A stretch of DNA of 64,000 nt, from positions 164,606 to 228,605 of the forward strand of contig NW_005434628.1 in assembly GCF_000315625.1 (NCBI RefSeq), in the 5' to 3' direction. Position 1 is the first letter of the stretch; each line of letters starts with the position of its first letter. Source of the stretch: Guillardia theta CCMP2712. Lineage: Eukaryota > Cryptophyceae > Pyrenomonadales > Geminigeraceae. The notes under the pieces were generated by a model. That model made no database searches and was not told where the DNA came from. It saw only the letters and a program-made list of their open reading frames with translations. This document shows, piece by piece, positions 44,118 through 55,427 of the stretch. The position numbers were made by a program, and so were the translations under genes.

Positions 44118-45799
44118 CCCATCACTTGTATGTTTTAAAGTCGCCCCGCGTCTGACGACCGAAAGGGATAGTTTTCGTATCTGAGCTGTGAAACGTTGAT
44201 TCTTAAGAGAGTCACAGAAAGCTCCAGGGCCGAAGAAGGTGGAGTTGGCTTCCGAGGCGCTGGGCGCTGTTCACGAGACCACCACCTTGACTCTACCGTG
44301 ATCATACCCAAGTACCGGTCCTTTGAAGAGGAATTACATACACCCCTGGTACACGAGGCTCGAGATTGATATTTGAATTGACAGAGAACAAGAACCTGTC
44401 AATATTATAACCCTTTTAACTTTGAGTAAACTGATTATAATAGCCCCCAAGGTTTACAGCTCCCTTCGCTGCCGCTGAGTCAAGCTTGTGGCTTACACGG
44501 TGAGTGACAGTAGTAGTAATAACGTCTTTCGTCTGCGTCGGACCTCAACTCCGGTGAGATATCCTGTGCCGTCATGATCGGACATATCCGGTAACGTGAC
44601 TACAATGCCAGTTTCCTTATGAGTCCCTGTCGGTGAGCTCGGAGGTGGTCCCGGCGGAGCCCGTGCCACACTCGGAACCAGGGGCGGCGGGCCGGCCCTG
44701 AGGCTCCCGACGGTACTGCTATCCGACCCTCCGACATCAAAGATTCCGGAGTGAGATGCCGTCCAGGCAGAGGCGAGGACTTTGAACTTCCGCAACTCAA
44801 CTGAAGGCCGCCCGGCTACTGGAGGCGGATGGCATGCCGGGTTAATCCTGGACTCTTCAGCATGTCACATGTTTTTGACAATGATGGTTGAATACCGGAC
44901 CGTCTCGCTCGGAGCAAACTGCAAGCAGCAGCACAGCGGACTCCCGGAAGATCCGAGGGCATCGTCATGCATCACGGTGCTCAGCACGTCCTGCCAACCT
45001 GAGGCCTTTCTTCCCATCATTGCCAGCACTGATGGACTCTTGCAGGATGATGCGTTGCGCTCAATTCTGTGGTACGGTCGCTGGCGGATCATCCGATCGC
45101 TCGGCGGACCGTCGCAAGGTTGTATGCGTCTCACTGGCAAGTTCCGCTGTCACATAGGAAGTGAAGGTATCATCAGTTAAGTTTGGGGGAAAGCAGTCGG
45201 CAGGATTAGGTTTGGTTCTTGCTGTCTTTTCTCTCCTCGCGGCGTTTGGCCCAGTGGACAGTGACCGCGACAGTGTCAGGGTCAAGCCTCCTCGACTCTG
45301 ACCTGTTTGTCCTCGTACTGATCTTTAACTTAACTTTGAGTAAAGGCTATCCGATCGATCAGGGCCCGTCCGAGTCACGGGGGCCGGCGGTCCGGCGACC
45401 ACGGCAGTTGAGGCGGACCCGAGCCCAGGCTCGACTCGGCGTGACGGTCGACTCGCCTCGGACCGGCGGCGTCGGACTCAGTAAACTGGCACCCGCGGCC
45501 GCCGGGCCCGCCGCTGCCTTGCTATCAATTTTGTGCTGTCCGAGTCTATGCAGGTGAGTTGCGGGGAAAGCTTGTTGGCAGGGAGGAGGGGGGAGGGGGG
45601 GGAGATGCGCAGGGGGGGGTGAGGAAGAGGAAGAGGAAGAGGTAGGGGAAGAGGCAGAGAGGAAGATGGTGCAATGCAAATTCCGCAAGGAAGAGAAGAA
45701 AAGCGGGAGGGGCATGTCCCTTGTATGACCGTCTCTTACTCCCTCGCTTTGCTTGGCTTCCTACTGCGCTGAGCTGACGCGTTGAGGGCAGGCGCCATC
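44118..45799. other. Spacer with two GC-rich islands
   Basis: No gene seen. About 44530-44830 and 45330-45540 are GC-rich islands with the shared words CGAGTCAC, CGGTCC, GGCCGGCGG, GTGAC and GACTC, separated by ordinary DNA. A CCCCTGGTAC word near 44345 recalls the GTACCCC-type segments. The second island ends about 260 bp before the E3 ligase start, and a GGA/GGGG tract (45580-45665) follows it. Confidence 0.45.
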
Positions 45800-48689
45800 A
45801 TGAACGGTGACGAGCTAGATGATGCTCCGGTTTTAATCGACATGGAAGAAGTCCGCAATCTTGAGATGTCAGAGCAAACGCAGCTCGAGGCCAGCGACTC
45901 CCATGAGCCGGGCAGGGAGATCGAGGCGTCTCTGTTGAGCTTGCTCGAGAGGTTCGCGCTCAGAGCACATGCTGCTGTAGAACGAGAGTCTTATTGGAGC
46001 ACCGCAGGTGCAGGACGATCGAAGAACTCGGGAAGCTGTCGAATGCAGTGCACAGGATCCACAGCTTCCTGGATGACGAGCTCGCTTCCAGGAGCTGCCC
46101 GGACCTCTCGGCAGACGAGGACATGGCAAGGAAGCTGCAGTACGAGTTGGAGAACGAGGATATCAGGCTGCAGGTGGAGATGATCGAGATGCGAAGCAAG
46201 CGACTTACGCCATCACAGAACGAGAGGCAGCTCGAGAACTCGAGGCTGTTCCAAGACTTCCTGGAGCAGGAGAGGACATGCCAGGTATGGCCCGACACCT
46301 CCGGGGCATGCCTCTCCTGAAGTCCCTTGCTGGGCAGGTTTGCGAGACCAGGTGCGATGCTGCCGAGATCGGCCGCAGCGTCCAACAGGTTGATTGCGGT
46401 CACCATGTCTGCGCAAGGTAGGAGGATGACCAGAAAGACAAGACTGCCCCATCGTTGTCCTAACGCATTTGACCTGTGTCGCTCCCTGACTGCATGCTCC
46501 ATCCGCTGCTCTGACAGCCTCTACTTTGTCTTCTCCCCTCGCTCCTCTTCCTCTCTCCATCCATCATCGTATCCTCCTGACGCTGTCTCTGTAGCTGCTT
46601 CAAGCAATTTGTGGATCAGCGGGAGCCGAGTCGGCAGACAGACTACGTATGTCCCATAGAGGGATGCGGCGAGCTCCTACATCAGATGAATGTACAGTCG
46701 TCCCTTCCCTTCCCTTCCCTTCCCTTTCCTCCCGAGCCCTTACCTCGCATTCCCTCCTCTTCCATTCCCTTCCTCCCCCCTCTCTCTCTCTCCGCTCTCT
46801 TCAGGGCTCGAGGTGATTCTCGGGGGTCCAGGTGAAAGGTCTGCTCCCTGCTGAAGACTTCGACAAGTATGTCTCGCTGCAGATCTTGGACATTGACGGT
46901 GAGCCCGCCCCTGATGGAGCGATTGCATGAGCAAGTGGGGCAGACGGCTCTGCGACCATCGCCGGGAAGCTCGTGAAATGCCCGATGAAGTGAGAAACTT
47001 CGCCTTCATAGTGCCTCCTTCTCCTCTTGAAACACCTCCCTGCTATAGCCACTCCTCCTCTCTTTCCCTGCTTTCTTCCTTCTTTTCTCTCCTCGTCCTC
47101 CTCGTCCTCGTCCTCGTCCTCCTCGTCCTCCTCCTCCTCCTCCTCCTCCTCCTCCTCCTCCTCCTCCTCCTCCTCCTCCTCCTCCTCCTCCTATGTCACT
47201 ACACGGCCTGATACCTCCACCAACAGCTGCGGTTGGGCTGTTATCATGGAGCCCTCGCACCAAGACAGGCAGCTCCCCCCTCACTGGAACAAGATGATCG
47301 GGATAGACGGCAAGCCGCTCTCCGAAGAAGCCTTCCGGCACCGCATGACGTACCGGTTCCGGTGCCGAAAATGCCCGGACACGGACTTCTGCGCCGAGTG
47401 CCTAGCGACGCCCTACCACAACGGGTTCACGTGGTGTGTACTGTGGGGTGTGCGAGGAGGAAGGCGACTGAGGCTTGCGGCTGCAGTGAGGGGTTCGTGA
47501 GGTACAGCAGATCCCGCAAGTGCCGCTACTGCGATGTTCAGATCACCAAGTCCGTCAGCCGGGAGAGGATGAATGACGTTAGCTACTTGCAGGTGCGAGA
47601 CTGGAGAGCTTGCTTTCACGTGCTCTGAACCTGTGATCCTCCTCCCCTCTCACCGTCCTCCTACATCTCACCACCTTCTCTGTTCCCTTCTCTGCCCCAC
47701 TCCTCCTTCCCCCCCCCCTCCTCTCTTTCTTTCGTTCCTGCAGAGGATTCTAAGGGACAGATTGTACGACGTCAACCAATCCTCTCAGACCATCGCAAGT
47801 TTACAGCATCTTGTCCAATTGACCGATCCCCTCTCAAACCTGTGTGAAGGTATCGATCTTTTTCTAACCTCCTTACCCTCCTTTCCTCCTCCTCTTCCTC
47901 CCTCCCTCCCTCCCTCCCTCCCGTCCCCTCCTCTATTGCCACGTGACGATGCTGGATCAGCCAATGAGTGCCAGCAGAAGGCAAGACAAGGCTGCTGCTG
48001 CATCCTCCCTTGCGGGCATGTCTGTCTGGGACTGCGAGGAGAGCGACAGTGTCTTGGCTGCCTGCAGTGCGAGGAGATGCAGGGAGCAGAGGAGGTGAAA
48101 GTCGCCGCCAGCGATCTCTGCAGCATCTGCTGGGTCGAAGAGCTCCGCTGTGCTCCCTGCATCAGACTCGAGTGCGGACATGGTAAGCTAGTGAGGGGAG
48201 CGAGGAAGAGGAGGGAAGGAGAGGAGGGAGAGGAGAGGTGCAAGGGAGAGAGATACGGGGAAGCAGTGCTATGGAGGAGAGAAGTTGGGCAGGAAGGATA
48301 CAGAGGGAAAGTTGAGATGTTTTGGGAGGGGGAGAGATCGGGAGCAGAGAGGTACGGGAGGCATTAGGAGGTGCGAGGGCAGAAGGCTATGGACGAAAGA
48401 GGAGGCAGAGGAGGAGGAGAGTGACGGTAGCTATTTCAGTATTCCACTACTCGTGTGTAGTTTCGAAGATCAAGAACTTGTGGTCGGGGGTTCGGATCAC
48501 CTTTGGATTCTTGGAATGCCCCCTGTGCAAGAAGCACATGAAGGTGAGACGGTCAAGTCTGAGGCCCCCGCTGCCTGTGAAGCCCCAAGGTCGAGGAGGG
48601 AGTGAAGACGTGCCAACAGGCAAAGGCGATCGAAGACATTATAAAGCCCGGGCTGGAGCTTTACCAGGTGAGGGAGCAGGAGCATGGAA

Positions 48690-48757
<68 letters not shown>

Positions 48758-50186
48758 TACGAGGACCTGCTAGTCTCAGGAAGGTAGGGACGAGAACAGC
48801 AGGAACGAGGAAACTAGGAGGCAGGGGGAGACTGGAGGACGAGGAGGAGGCAGCCAACTGAAGGGCTTCACTAGGCCATCCTCACAAAGGCAGAGCAGCG
48901 ACTTGCACTCGAAGGAGGGCACAAAGACGCGCCAGAGCTACGAGCAGGTCGAACTCGATGGTGATGGTGTTGGCGGTGATGAGGAGGAGCAGGAGGGAGG
49001 TACCACAAGCAGCCCGGGGAATATGCCATGCACAAGTTTGCCTACTACCTTTGCTATAAGTGCAAGCAGCCCTACTTCGGAGGGCACAGGAGCTGCGAGG
49101 TCGCTGCTGGAGTAGGCGAGGAGCGGGTATCGTCGCGTCCTCCTGCTGTCTCCTCCCTCCATCTTATCTTTTCCCTTCAAGGCTCCTCCTACCTCTATTT
49201 CCTCCTTCTTCACGCCTGACCCCCCTTGTCCTCTCCTTGCCCTGATCCCCTTCATTCTATTAACGAGAATTGAAGCAATTCGACGAGCGAGAGAAAATCT
49301 GCGGGGGATGCTCAGCTATGGGAGCAGCCGCATGTCCCAAGCATGGAACCGAAGCGATCGAGTACAAGTGCAAGGTCAGCAAGAGACCCTGCTCCCCTCC
49401 CGTACTTTTATCCCTTCCTCCTCCTCCCTCCTCCTCCCTCCTCCGTTCCCCTCAGTCCTCTTTCGATCCTGACGCCTAAACTTGCAGTTCTGCTGCTCTG
49501 TCGCCTCGTGGTTTTGCTGGGGCACAACACACTTCTGTGACTCTTGTCACCGCAAGCAGGTAAGGAGGAGAGAGAGCGTCAGCCGCTCCTTCCTCCTCCT
49601 CCTCCTCCTCTTCCTCCTCCTCCTCCTCCTCCTCCTCTTCCTCCATCCCTACTCCTCTTCCTCCATCCCTACTCCTCTCCCTCCCTCCCTGGATCTTTCA
49701 CTTGCTCGCTGGTTTGACCGTCTGCTCATGATGAGCACAGGGTACAGCCGAGTCGATGAGCAGGAAGGCGCAAAAGGATCTGCCGACGTAATGAGCGTGC
49801 GAGTCTTGCGAACGAAAGATTGACTTGAACATGCCGCAGTTGTACCCCGAAGACCTGCCCTCTCCGTATCCCTCATCCAAAGTACTCTCTTCCTCCTCCT
49901 TCCCCCTTCCTTCCTCCCTCTCCTCCTCCGCTTCCAGCCTCCCTCTCTCCCTCTCTCCCTCTCTCCCTCTCTCCCTCTCTCCCTCTCTCCCTCTCTCCCT
50001 CTCTCCCTCGTATCAACAACACAATCTACACGTCCTCGTCCTCATTCATCCTGCTCATCCATCTCTGTCTTGCTGCTTGTCGCACGTCCTTTCCCTCTCA
50101 TGCCTCCAATCATTTGCATTCTAAACAGGAATGGAACGGAATTCGTCCTTGGTTGTCAGATCTGTCGATCCGAATCCTTCTGCTGA
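45800..50186 (+). CDS. E3 ubiquitin ligase: RING1-IBR-like part plus MYCBP2-type RING and tandem-cysteine (RCR) part
   Basis: Multi-exon. N-terminus MNGDELDDAPVLIDMEEVRN. An apparent 29-nt intron (45952-45980) keeps the frame into a coiled-coil. A first RING, TCQVCETRCDAAEIG ... VDCGHHVCARCFKQFVD ... YVCPIEGCGELL, runs over 46.25-46.69 kb. An IBR-like block follows at 47.22-47.44 kb: FRCRKCPDTDFCAECLATPY, HNGFTCEGF, RKCRYC. From 47.96 kb the order matches the C-terminus of MYCBP2/PHR proteins: ILPCGHVCLGLRGERQCLGC, the RING SDLCSICWVEELRCAPCIRL, RITFGFLECPLCKKHM, HKFAYYLCYKCKQPYFGGH, ICGGCS ... CPKHGTEAIEYKC, CCSVASWFCWGTTHFCDSC and the terminal NGTEFVLGCQICRSESFC (stop 50184-50186). MYCBP2 is an RCR ligase that relays ubiquitin through two cysteines and esterifies Thr. 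The tandem-cysteine motifs are kept, so similar chemistry is likely. Having both an RBR-like and an RCR part in one frame is unusual. Confidence 0.85.
46693..46733. repeat. (CCCTT)n tract
   Basis: CTTCCCTTCCCTTCC repeats in an intron of the E3 gene. Confidence 0.8.
47093..47192. repeat. (CGTCCT)n(CCT)n microsatellite
   Basis: A run of about 100 bp in the intron preceding the IBR-like exon. Confidence 0.9.
48686..48757. repeat. (GGAGCA)n hexanucleotide repeat
   Basis: About 11 GGAGCA units in an intron of the E3 gene, between the MYCBP2-type RING and tandem-cysteine exons. Confidence 0.95.
49942..50009. repeat. (CTCTCCCT)n repeat
   Basis: Eight 8-bp units in the last intron of the E3 gene. 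Confidence 0.9.
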
Positions 50187-50407
50187 AGACTGGAGATACA
50201 AGTAGGAGCAGGTGCGGGGCTGGAGGAGGAGGAGGAGGAGGAGGAGGAGTGTACGTTGTTGGCAGTGAAGATATTGTAATATCAGCAGCAATCTGCGCAA
50301 TTTGTGCCTTCATTGAGATGATTTTAATGTTCGTGCAAGGGTCATCTCAGGTCTTGGGGCCGCCAACCAGCATAGACTACAAGGGACTCTGAGGGGACGG
50401 GAGCATC

Positions 50408-50977
50408 TCAGCAGTCTGTGGACTGTTTCTTGAGGATGAACGCGCTCTGAATCGCCTCCTTCTCAGCGCTGGACGTCGCAGCATCTCGGGCAAGCACGTC
50501 CACCAGATCATGGAACGCCTCCCCGCATGCCGTGAGGGGGTCGATGGAGGTCAGAAGACCTTGCGGAGCAAGCTTGTTCTGCTTCCAGCATGGCAGGCAG
50601 TTGTCAAGGGGCTGAGAAGTCACTGTCGCACGTTGTTGCCCTTTCCTTGCTGCATTGAGGGCTACAGGACGAGTTCTGTCAGCTCCGCTCCCCGTGTCTT
50701 CCCCCTGCTCGTTCTCAGAATGCTGCAATCGGATTTTCGTGGCTTGCTCGACCCTGGGCAGAGGCCGACGATCGAAACTGATCGCATGCTGCTTCGCAAG
50801 CCTAGCTGAGATCCTCCGCTCCTCCACGTCCTTCTCCTCCCTCGTTCTGAGCACTTCGTTCACTCGCTCCTGCGCTGTATTCAGAAAGAGAAGATGGGCG
50901 AAGAGAAGAAAAGCTACAAGAGCAAGGAGGGCGGGATGCGACAGGGAAAAGGAGAGGAAAAGGAGAGGAAAAGGTAT

Positions 50978-51015
<38 letters not shown>

Positions 51016-51311
51016 AAAATGTGGAGAGACAGAGAGGGAAGGCAGGAAGGGAAGCGAGGAGAGGGAACGGGGTACAGGAGGAACGGAGCAATGGAAGAGG
51101 AGCAGACCTGCATGTCCAGGAACAAGAGGCTCGCGGTAAATTGTTTCCTCCTCACGCGCTTGTCGTCCTCGGGCCCAAAATCGTAGAAAGGGATCCCAGA
51201 GCCAGGAAACCACGGGAAAGTGTTGAAGACATTTCGCTTCCTTTTCCTGTCCTCACACTGTCGACAGACTGAATGCTCCATGGTCGGGGAAGCCCGTCTT
51301 TCTCCAGACAT
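50408..51311 (-). CDS. Unknown basic protein, 221 aa
   Basis: Two exons (51108-51311 and 50408-50869, phase 0) give 222 codons including stop. Residues 1-68 contain MEHSVCRQCEDRKRKRNVFN and a Pro/Gly/aromatic patch FPWFPGSGIPFYDFGPEDDK. After the intron comes a helical charged stretch ERVNEVLRTREEKDVEERRI. The C-terminus ends FILKKQSTDC. The CxxC has no second pair, so it is not a clear zinc finger. No signal peptide or membrane segment is present. The family is not recognised. It is convergent with the E3 ligase, 221 bp apart. Confidence 0.65.
50975..51016. repeat. (GGGACA)n hexanucleotide repeat
   Basis: Seven GGGACA units in the single intron of the 221-aa gene. Confidence 0.9.
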
Positions 51312-51761
51312 TGTTACACCCGTTTACAGGTACTATTCCTTCGATCTCGTTGTACAAGCAGAAGTTGTTAGGTAATCTGCGAAGTAACCGTCATCATGGC
51401 ATCACAATAAATCAACACGTTTCTAGTTCTGGTGATCGGAATGTCAATTCACGATTTCTTAGCCCCCTGATTTTTTCTTGCAGAAGAAAGACAAGAAAGC
51501 ATCACAGCAGTGTGCAACGAATCAAAAGTCAGGACATTCAAGTCAAAGATGCAATGTTAGCTTGAATGTGAGGGCGATGAATGCAAGGTTAAGGAAGTAA
51601 ATGTACGAAAGCTTTCGTGGCTGCATTGGAACACGGGAGTCAAGGTCAGGACACAGAGGAGGAGGAGGAAGATAGACAATGGTAGGTGGTAAGTAAGATT
51701 CATCGGATTCTAGTCAGTAACAAACGAGGACGACGCGATAAAAAGCCTGTGGAGGACGAGA

Positions 51762-51806
<45 letters not shown>

Positions 51807-51839
51807 TGAGCAGGATGACAATCATGCGATGCATTATGA
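51312..51839. other. Intergenic with (GAGGAC)n repeat
   Basis: Upstream of the 221-aa gene. About nine GAGGAC units lie at 51757-51806. The acidic frame they create is not convincing. Nothing else was identified. Confidence 0.5.
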
Positions 51840-52370
51840 GTACGGGGCCGGGGGAAACGTGGGGGTAGGGGTAGCATTGACATGGGTGGGAGATCGTGGC
51901 GAAAGAGACCCTAGGGTGTAGCTCTGCAAGGGTGAATCCTAACCCGTGTTGACATGTGGATTTTACAGTATAAATCTATGGTAGGGTGATATTTTGGAGG
52001 GGTCAATCAGGAAAATTTCTTTTCTTATAGGTAGGGGTCATATATCCCACCCCTCACATCGGCCTCGTGTTTGATCATCCAGCGGACGGATCGGCCTAAC
52101 AAAATCCCATCATAATAATGCTTTATGGGGGGTGGGGGTACTAATATACCCCTCCATTTTACATGAAATGGTTGTTTTATGTAGGGTATGGTGGTTGAAA
52201 GAGAACAGGAGGTAGGGTGATCTTCGAGAGATCCCGATCCTTGGAGATACGAAAAATACTTCCACTAGTGTTTAGCATAGGGTAGGGTACATACAGTACC
52301 CGTCCTTTCAAATGTTTGAAATGGGGTACGAGGGGGGGGTGTAAAGTCACAACCGGGGTGCTCCTACTTG
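51840..52370. other. GGGGTAC-rich intergenic segment
   Basis: Repeated GTAGGGT, GGGGTAC, GTACCC and GGTAGGGTAC words (for example 51868-51878, 52030-52040, 52130-52150, 52280-52305, 52320-52345) in AT-leaning DNA between divergent genes. The vocabulary matches 7.86-8.62 and 26.43-26.66 kb. No ORF is supported. Confidence 0.5.
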
Positions 52371-52449
52371 GGTACCAATGATGAAAAGAACTCTTTTCGG
52401 CTACAAAACGGTGCACAGCCTCGGACAATGTGACCTGCAATGTGACTCT

Positions 52450-52880
52450 GTTTTGAGCGGGGATGCGGGGCGCCCCGCCTTCAAGGCTCAGTGGCCCGGG
52501 CACGGTTAAGTCACTGAGGGAAGGCCAACGGGCGCGCGGCCGATCGGACCAGGCCGCCCCGACACGGCCCGGAGTCGCGGGCCGTGTGCCGCAGTGCCGC
52601 TGTGCACAGTTCCGAAGTTCCGTACCGTCCGAGTCGCCCGGCTCTTTACACGGTCACCGTCGCCGGGGCGGCCACGACTCACAGTCAGTCACCCCGGACT
52701 GGGGCGGATATGATAGCCAGTGGCATGATCGGACCGGGTGCCCGGCGGCACGCCGGGCGGCCGGCCCGCCGGGACGTCGGACCGTACCGGGGTACTACGG
52801 TATGCTGGCACGCCGACTCGGAAACGCCGGCGGCCGCGGCCGGGCCGCGCGTCACGGCCGTGCCGCAGTGCCACCATCGG
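52450..52880. promoter_or_regulatory. GC-rich island between divergent genes
   Basis: The longest single GC-rich island: CCGGGCGG, GTCACTGAGG, CGGACCG, GAGTCGCGGGCC and GGCGGCCGGCCC words. It begins directly after the GGGGTAC segment and ends about 410 bp before the RhoGDI start. It is of the same type as the islands at 3.05, 6.2, 29.9, 44.6 and 45.4 kb. Confidence 0.45.
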
Positions 52881-53289
52881 ACCTGAATCGATTCAATCAT
52901 CAATTTTGTTGAGTCTAATCGATTCAATTCACACCAAAATGACAGAAGGCTACAGGCTACGAGTAGACAACAGTATGGCATGAGGGAGAGGCGGAGGTAG
53001 AGTAAGCTGCACAGGAGAGAAATGTAGTAGTCGTGTCTTCTCTGACGAGTTTGCATGAGAAGGAGAGGACAGATACCCTGGTGCGATCATCTTGGCAACT
53101 CCGCAAACCACATTGCAACGTCTAGTGCCCTGCAAGACAACAGCTCCTGCTCCCATCATCACGGACTTTGTTTGCTGTGTTGTAAAGCATGACACTTAGT
53201 GAGAAAATATCACATTCTTCAGCAAATTTTGCGCATGCAAGACTTTCGTCCGATCTGTGCGTTATCCTCTGAAGTTTGGTCCCAGGATC

Positions 53290-54470
53290 ATGAGCCAACG
53301 AGGAGCACCTCCGCCGCTTCCTGCGAAGCCAGCCCATCTGACAGGAGCGGTACATGGATGTACTGCGAACTCAGCAACATTGCCTCTCACTCTTGGCTTC
53401 AGGCGTCCAACGAAGATGACGATGACAAGCCCAACGATGGGTCCGTCTTCTTCTGCCTGACCATCGAATGACTGGCAGGTGTAACAGGTACAAAGTGCCC
53501 GAGAAGGTGGGAGTGCAAGAGCTGCTGGCCAAGGACCAGAATGACGAGTCTCTCCGGAGGTACAAGGAGCAGGTGCAGCGATCTTGGGTGCTCCCTTGCC
53601 CGGTCATGGTCGTTGACTAGTCCTTCAGCTTCTGGGAGCAGCTGCCAAAGGTCAGCTGGCCGTCGACCCCAACGACAAGCGCAGAGTTGTGATCACAGAA
53701 CTCAAGGTACGTGAGGAGAGCAGCAGAGGAGATCGAGTTCATCTCAAAGTTCTGTTAGATCCTCTTCGAGGATCGACCTGGAGGCGACATCACATACACC
53801 CTCAACACGCCACAGGACGTCAAGGCCATGAAGTCGAAGCCATTCGTGCGTCTCCTCTCGTCCCAGCCTGCCGTGCTGCTAAAACCTGCGTGAAGGTCTT
53901 GAAGGAGAAGTGCAACTACAAGATACAGATATCCTTCCGCGTCCAGGTGTAGCGTCTGGGTTGTCCACTGCCCAGCTGCTGATCGTGTTCCGCAGCACGA
54001 GATTGTTTCAGGTTTGAAGTACATCAACAAGGTCCGATCATCAAAGTCTTGAGTCGACATCTTCTGGTGGAGTTGAAGTCATGAGCAGGTGTACAAGGCA
54101 GGATTGAGATTGCGGAAGGACGAGGAGATGCTCGGGAGGCAAGAGGTATCCCCTGGTTATGTAGGTGACTGAAGCTTTCTTCACGACAGCTATGCTCCCC
54201 AACCACAACCCTACGTCGTGACCATCCCTAGACAAGTCGACCTCTTGTTTGCCCCTGGCCGGTGAGCTGACGTCAAACTTTCCAGACTTGGGAAGAGGCT
54301 CCGTCCGGATGGTTCGCTCGCGGGGGGTTTACGGCGAACTCTTCGTTCGCAGATGATGACGGGGTGAGTCAACTTCCAGGCAGTCTTGCGTGCTCTGAGC
54401 TTCATGGCCACGTCAGGTCAAGCACTTGGAGTACGAGTACGCTTTCGAGATCAAGTCTGGCTGGAGTTGA
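53290..54470 (+). CDS. Rho GDP-dissociation inhibitor (RhoGDI)
   Basis: Eleven exons, 663 nt, 220 aa: 53290-53349, 53403-53440, 53488-53572, 53629-53706, 53759-53845, 53896-53946, 53996-54031, 54089-54138, 54190-54235, 54286-54363, 54417-54470. The family order is intact: YKVPEKVGVQELLAKDQNDE and SLRRYKEQLLG (regulatory arm), VVITELKILFEDRPGGDITY, VLKEKCNYKIQISFRVQHEI, VSGLKYINKVYKAGLRLRKD, EEAPSGWFARG and C-terminal LEYEYAFEIKSGWS. RhoGDI extracts prenylated Rho/Rac GTPases from membranes and keeps them inactive in the cytosol. The N-terminus is short and Pro-rich. Intron 54139-54189 begins with GC (AG then GCAAGA) and ends in AG. Only this donor keeps MLGSYAP in frame. Confidence 0.96.
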
Positions 54471-54710
54471 AGGTGGGAAAACTCCCTCAGGTTCAGGGTA
54501 CTATCTTGGTTGAGCGCCGCTGGACGCGGATACAGTTTTCCTTTAAAGCGTGTTTACAACAAGACACAAGAATATTCTCATCATCTCTAAAAACAAAGAG
54601 TTCAAAAACTTGCCCAGTTCTTTGGGTAGATCGTTTAAGAGTGTTCCAATGGGAAAACTGACACCAAGACAAAACTGTTTGGCGTAATGCGCCAAGAAGG
54701 AGAAGGAGGA

Positions 54711-54960
54711 TTACATTGTCAACGGAGGAGCTGCATACGAGGCATCATTGTACCTGAATGATTGTAAGTACAGCACAGCGCGTTGATAGAGGACAGCGAG
54801 AAAACAAAGGCTGAAGGAGGGGAGGGCAACGGCGACAAACTTACTCGACGTTCTCCAAGATCTTTTGAAGGCAGTGCTTCTGCTCCATCTCAGTGGTGAA
54901 ATGAGACACACAGAAGTCCAGGGCTTGACGCTTCTGCCTCTGGATCTGTTCGTCTACCAT
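54711..54960 (-). CDS. Candidate 52-aa protein or last exons of a longer gene
   Basis: Exons 54845-54960 and 54711-54753 (GT-AG, 159 nt) encode MVDEQIQRQKRQALDFCVSH, FTTEMEQKHCLQKILENVEY and the tail NDASYAAPPLTM. The two Cys 15 residues apart in an amphipathic helix and the clean splice suggest a genuine exon pair. Whether the Met is the start or further exons lie upstream (55.0-55.7 kb) is open. No family is recognised. Confidence 0.45.
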
Positions 54961-55427
54961 CACACCTCCTTCGCGCTGCATTCATCTACCTCTTCCTCGG
55001 GTAGCCACAGGATGGGGAACCCTGACATGCTGGTCGCTGCGTCTGATTTTGCGGCCGACCGTCATGTCAGAAGAAACCAAGTGCGAGAATGAGTGAAGGA
55101 AAGCTTACCTGACTGAAGACTCTCCAACTCACGCAACAGTTGAAAAACCTTGCAGACGAGCATGTCACTTTGAATTCATGGCTTTACAGGACAAACAGGG
55201 CAGTACGATAAACAGGGTCGATTTCACACATGACAACAACTCTGACATTGCATATCCTTCTTCTCTTCTCAATACAAACATCGATCATCCTCCTCGTCCG
55301 CTCTTTCTCTCCTCCTCCTCCTCCTCCCCTCCCAGTCCCCTCCGGAACACATCGCGACCATACCATCTTTTTCCGGGTAGGTTTTACAAGGATGCTCCCT
55401 TCGAGGTACCCGTACAATTACCTTTCT

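Noticed and set aside
51686-51868. 60-codon plus-strand frame with an Asp/Glu run
   Set aside because: The acidic run is the GAGGAC microsatellite and the flanks are unremarkable.
52950-53195. Minus-strand frame upstream of RhoGDI reading CNVVCGVAKMIAPGY
   Set aside because: Short, with no clear start or splice partner. It probably belongs to the RhoGDI leader or spacer.
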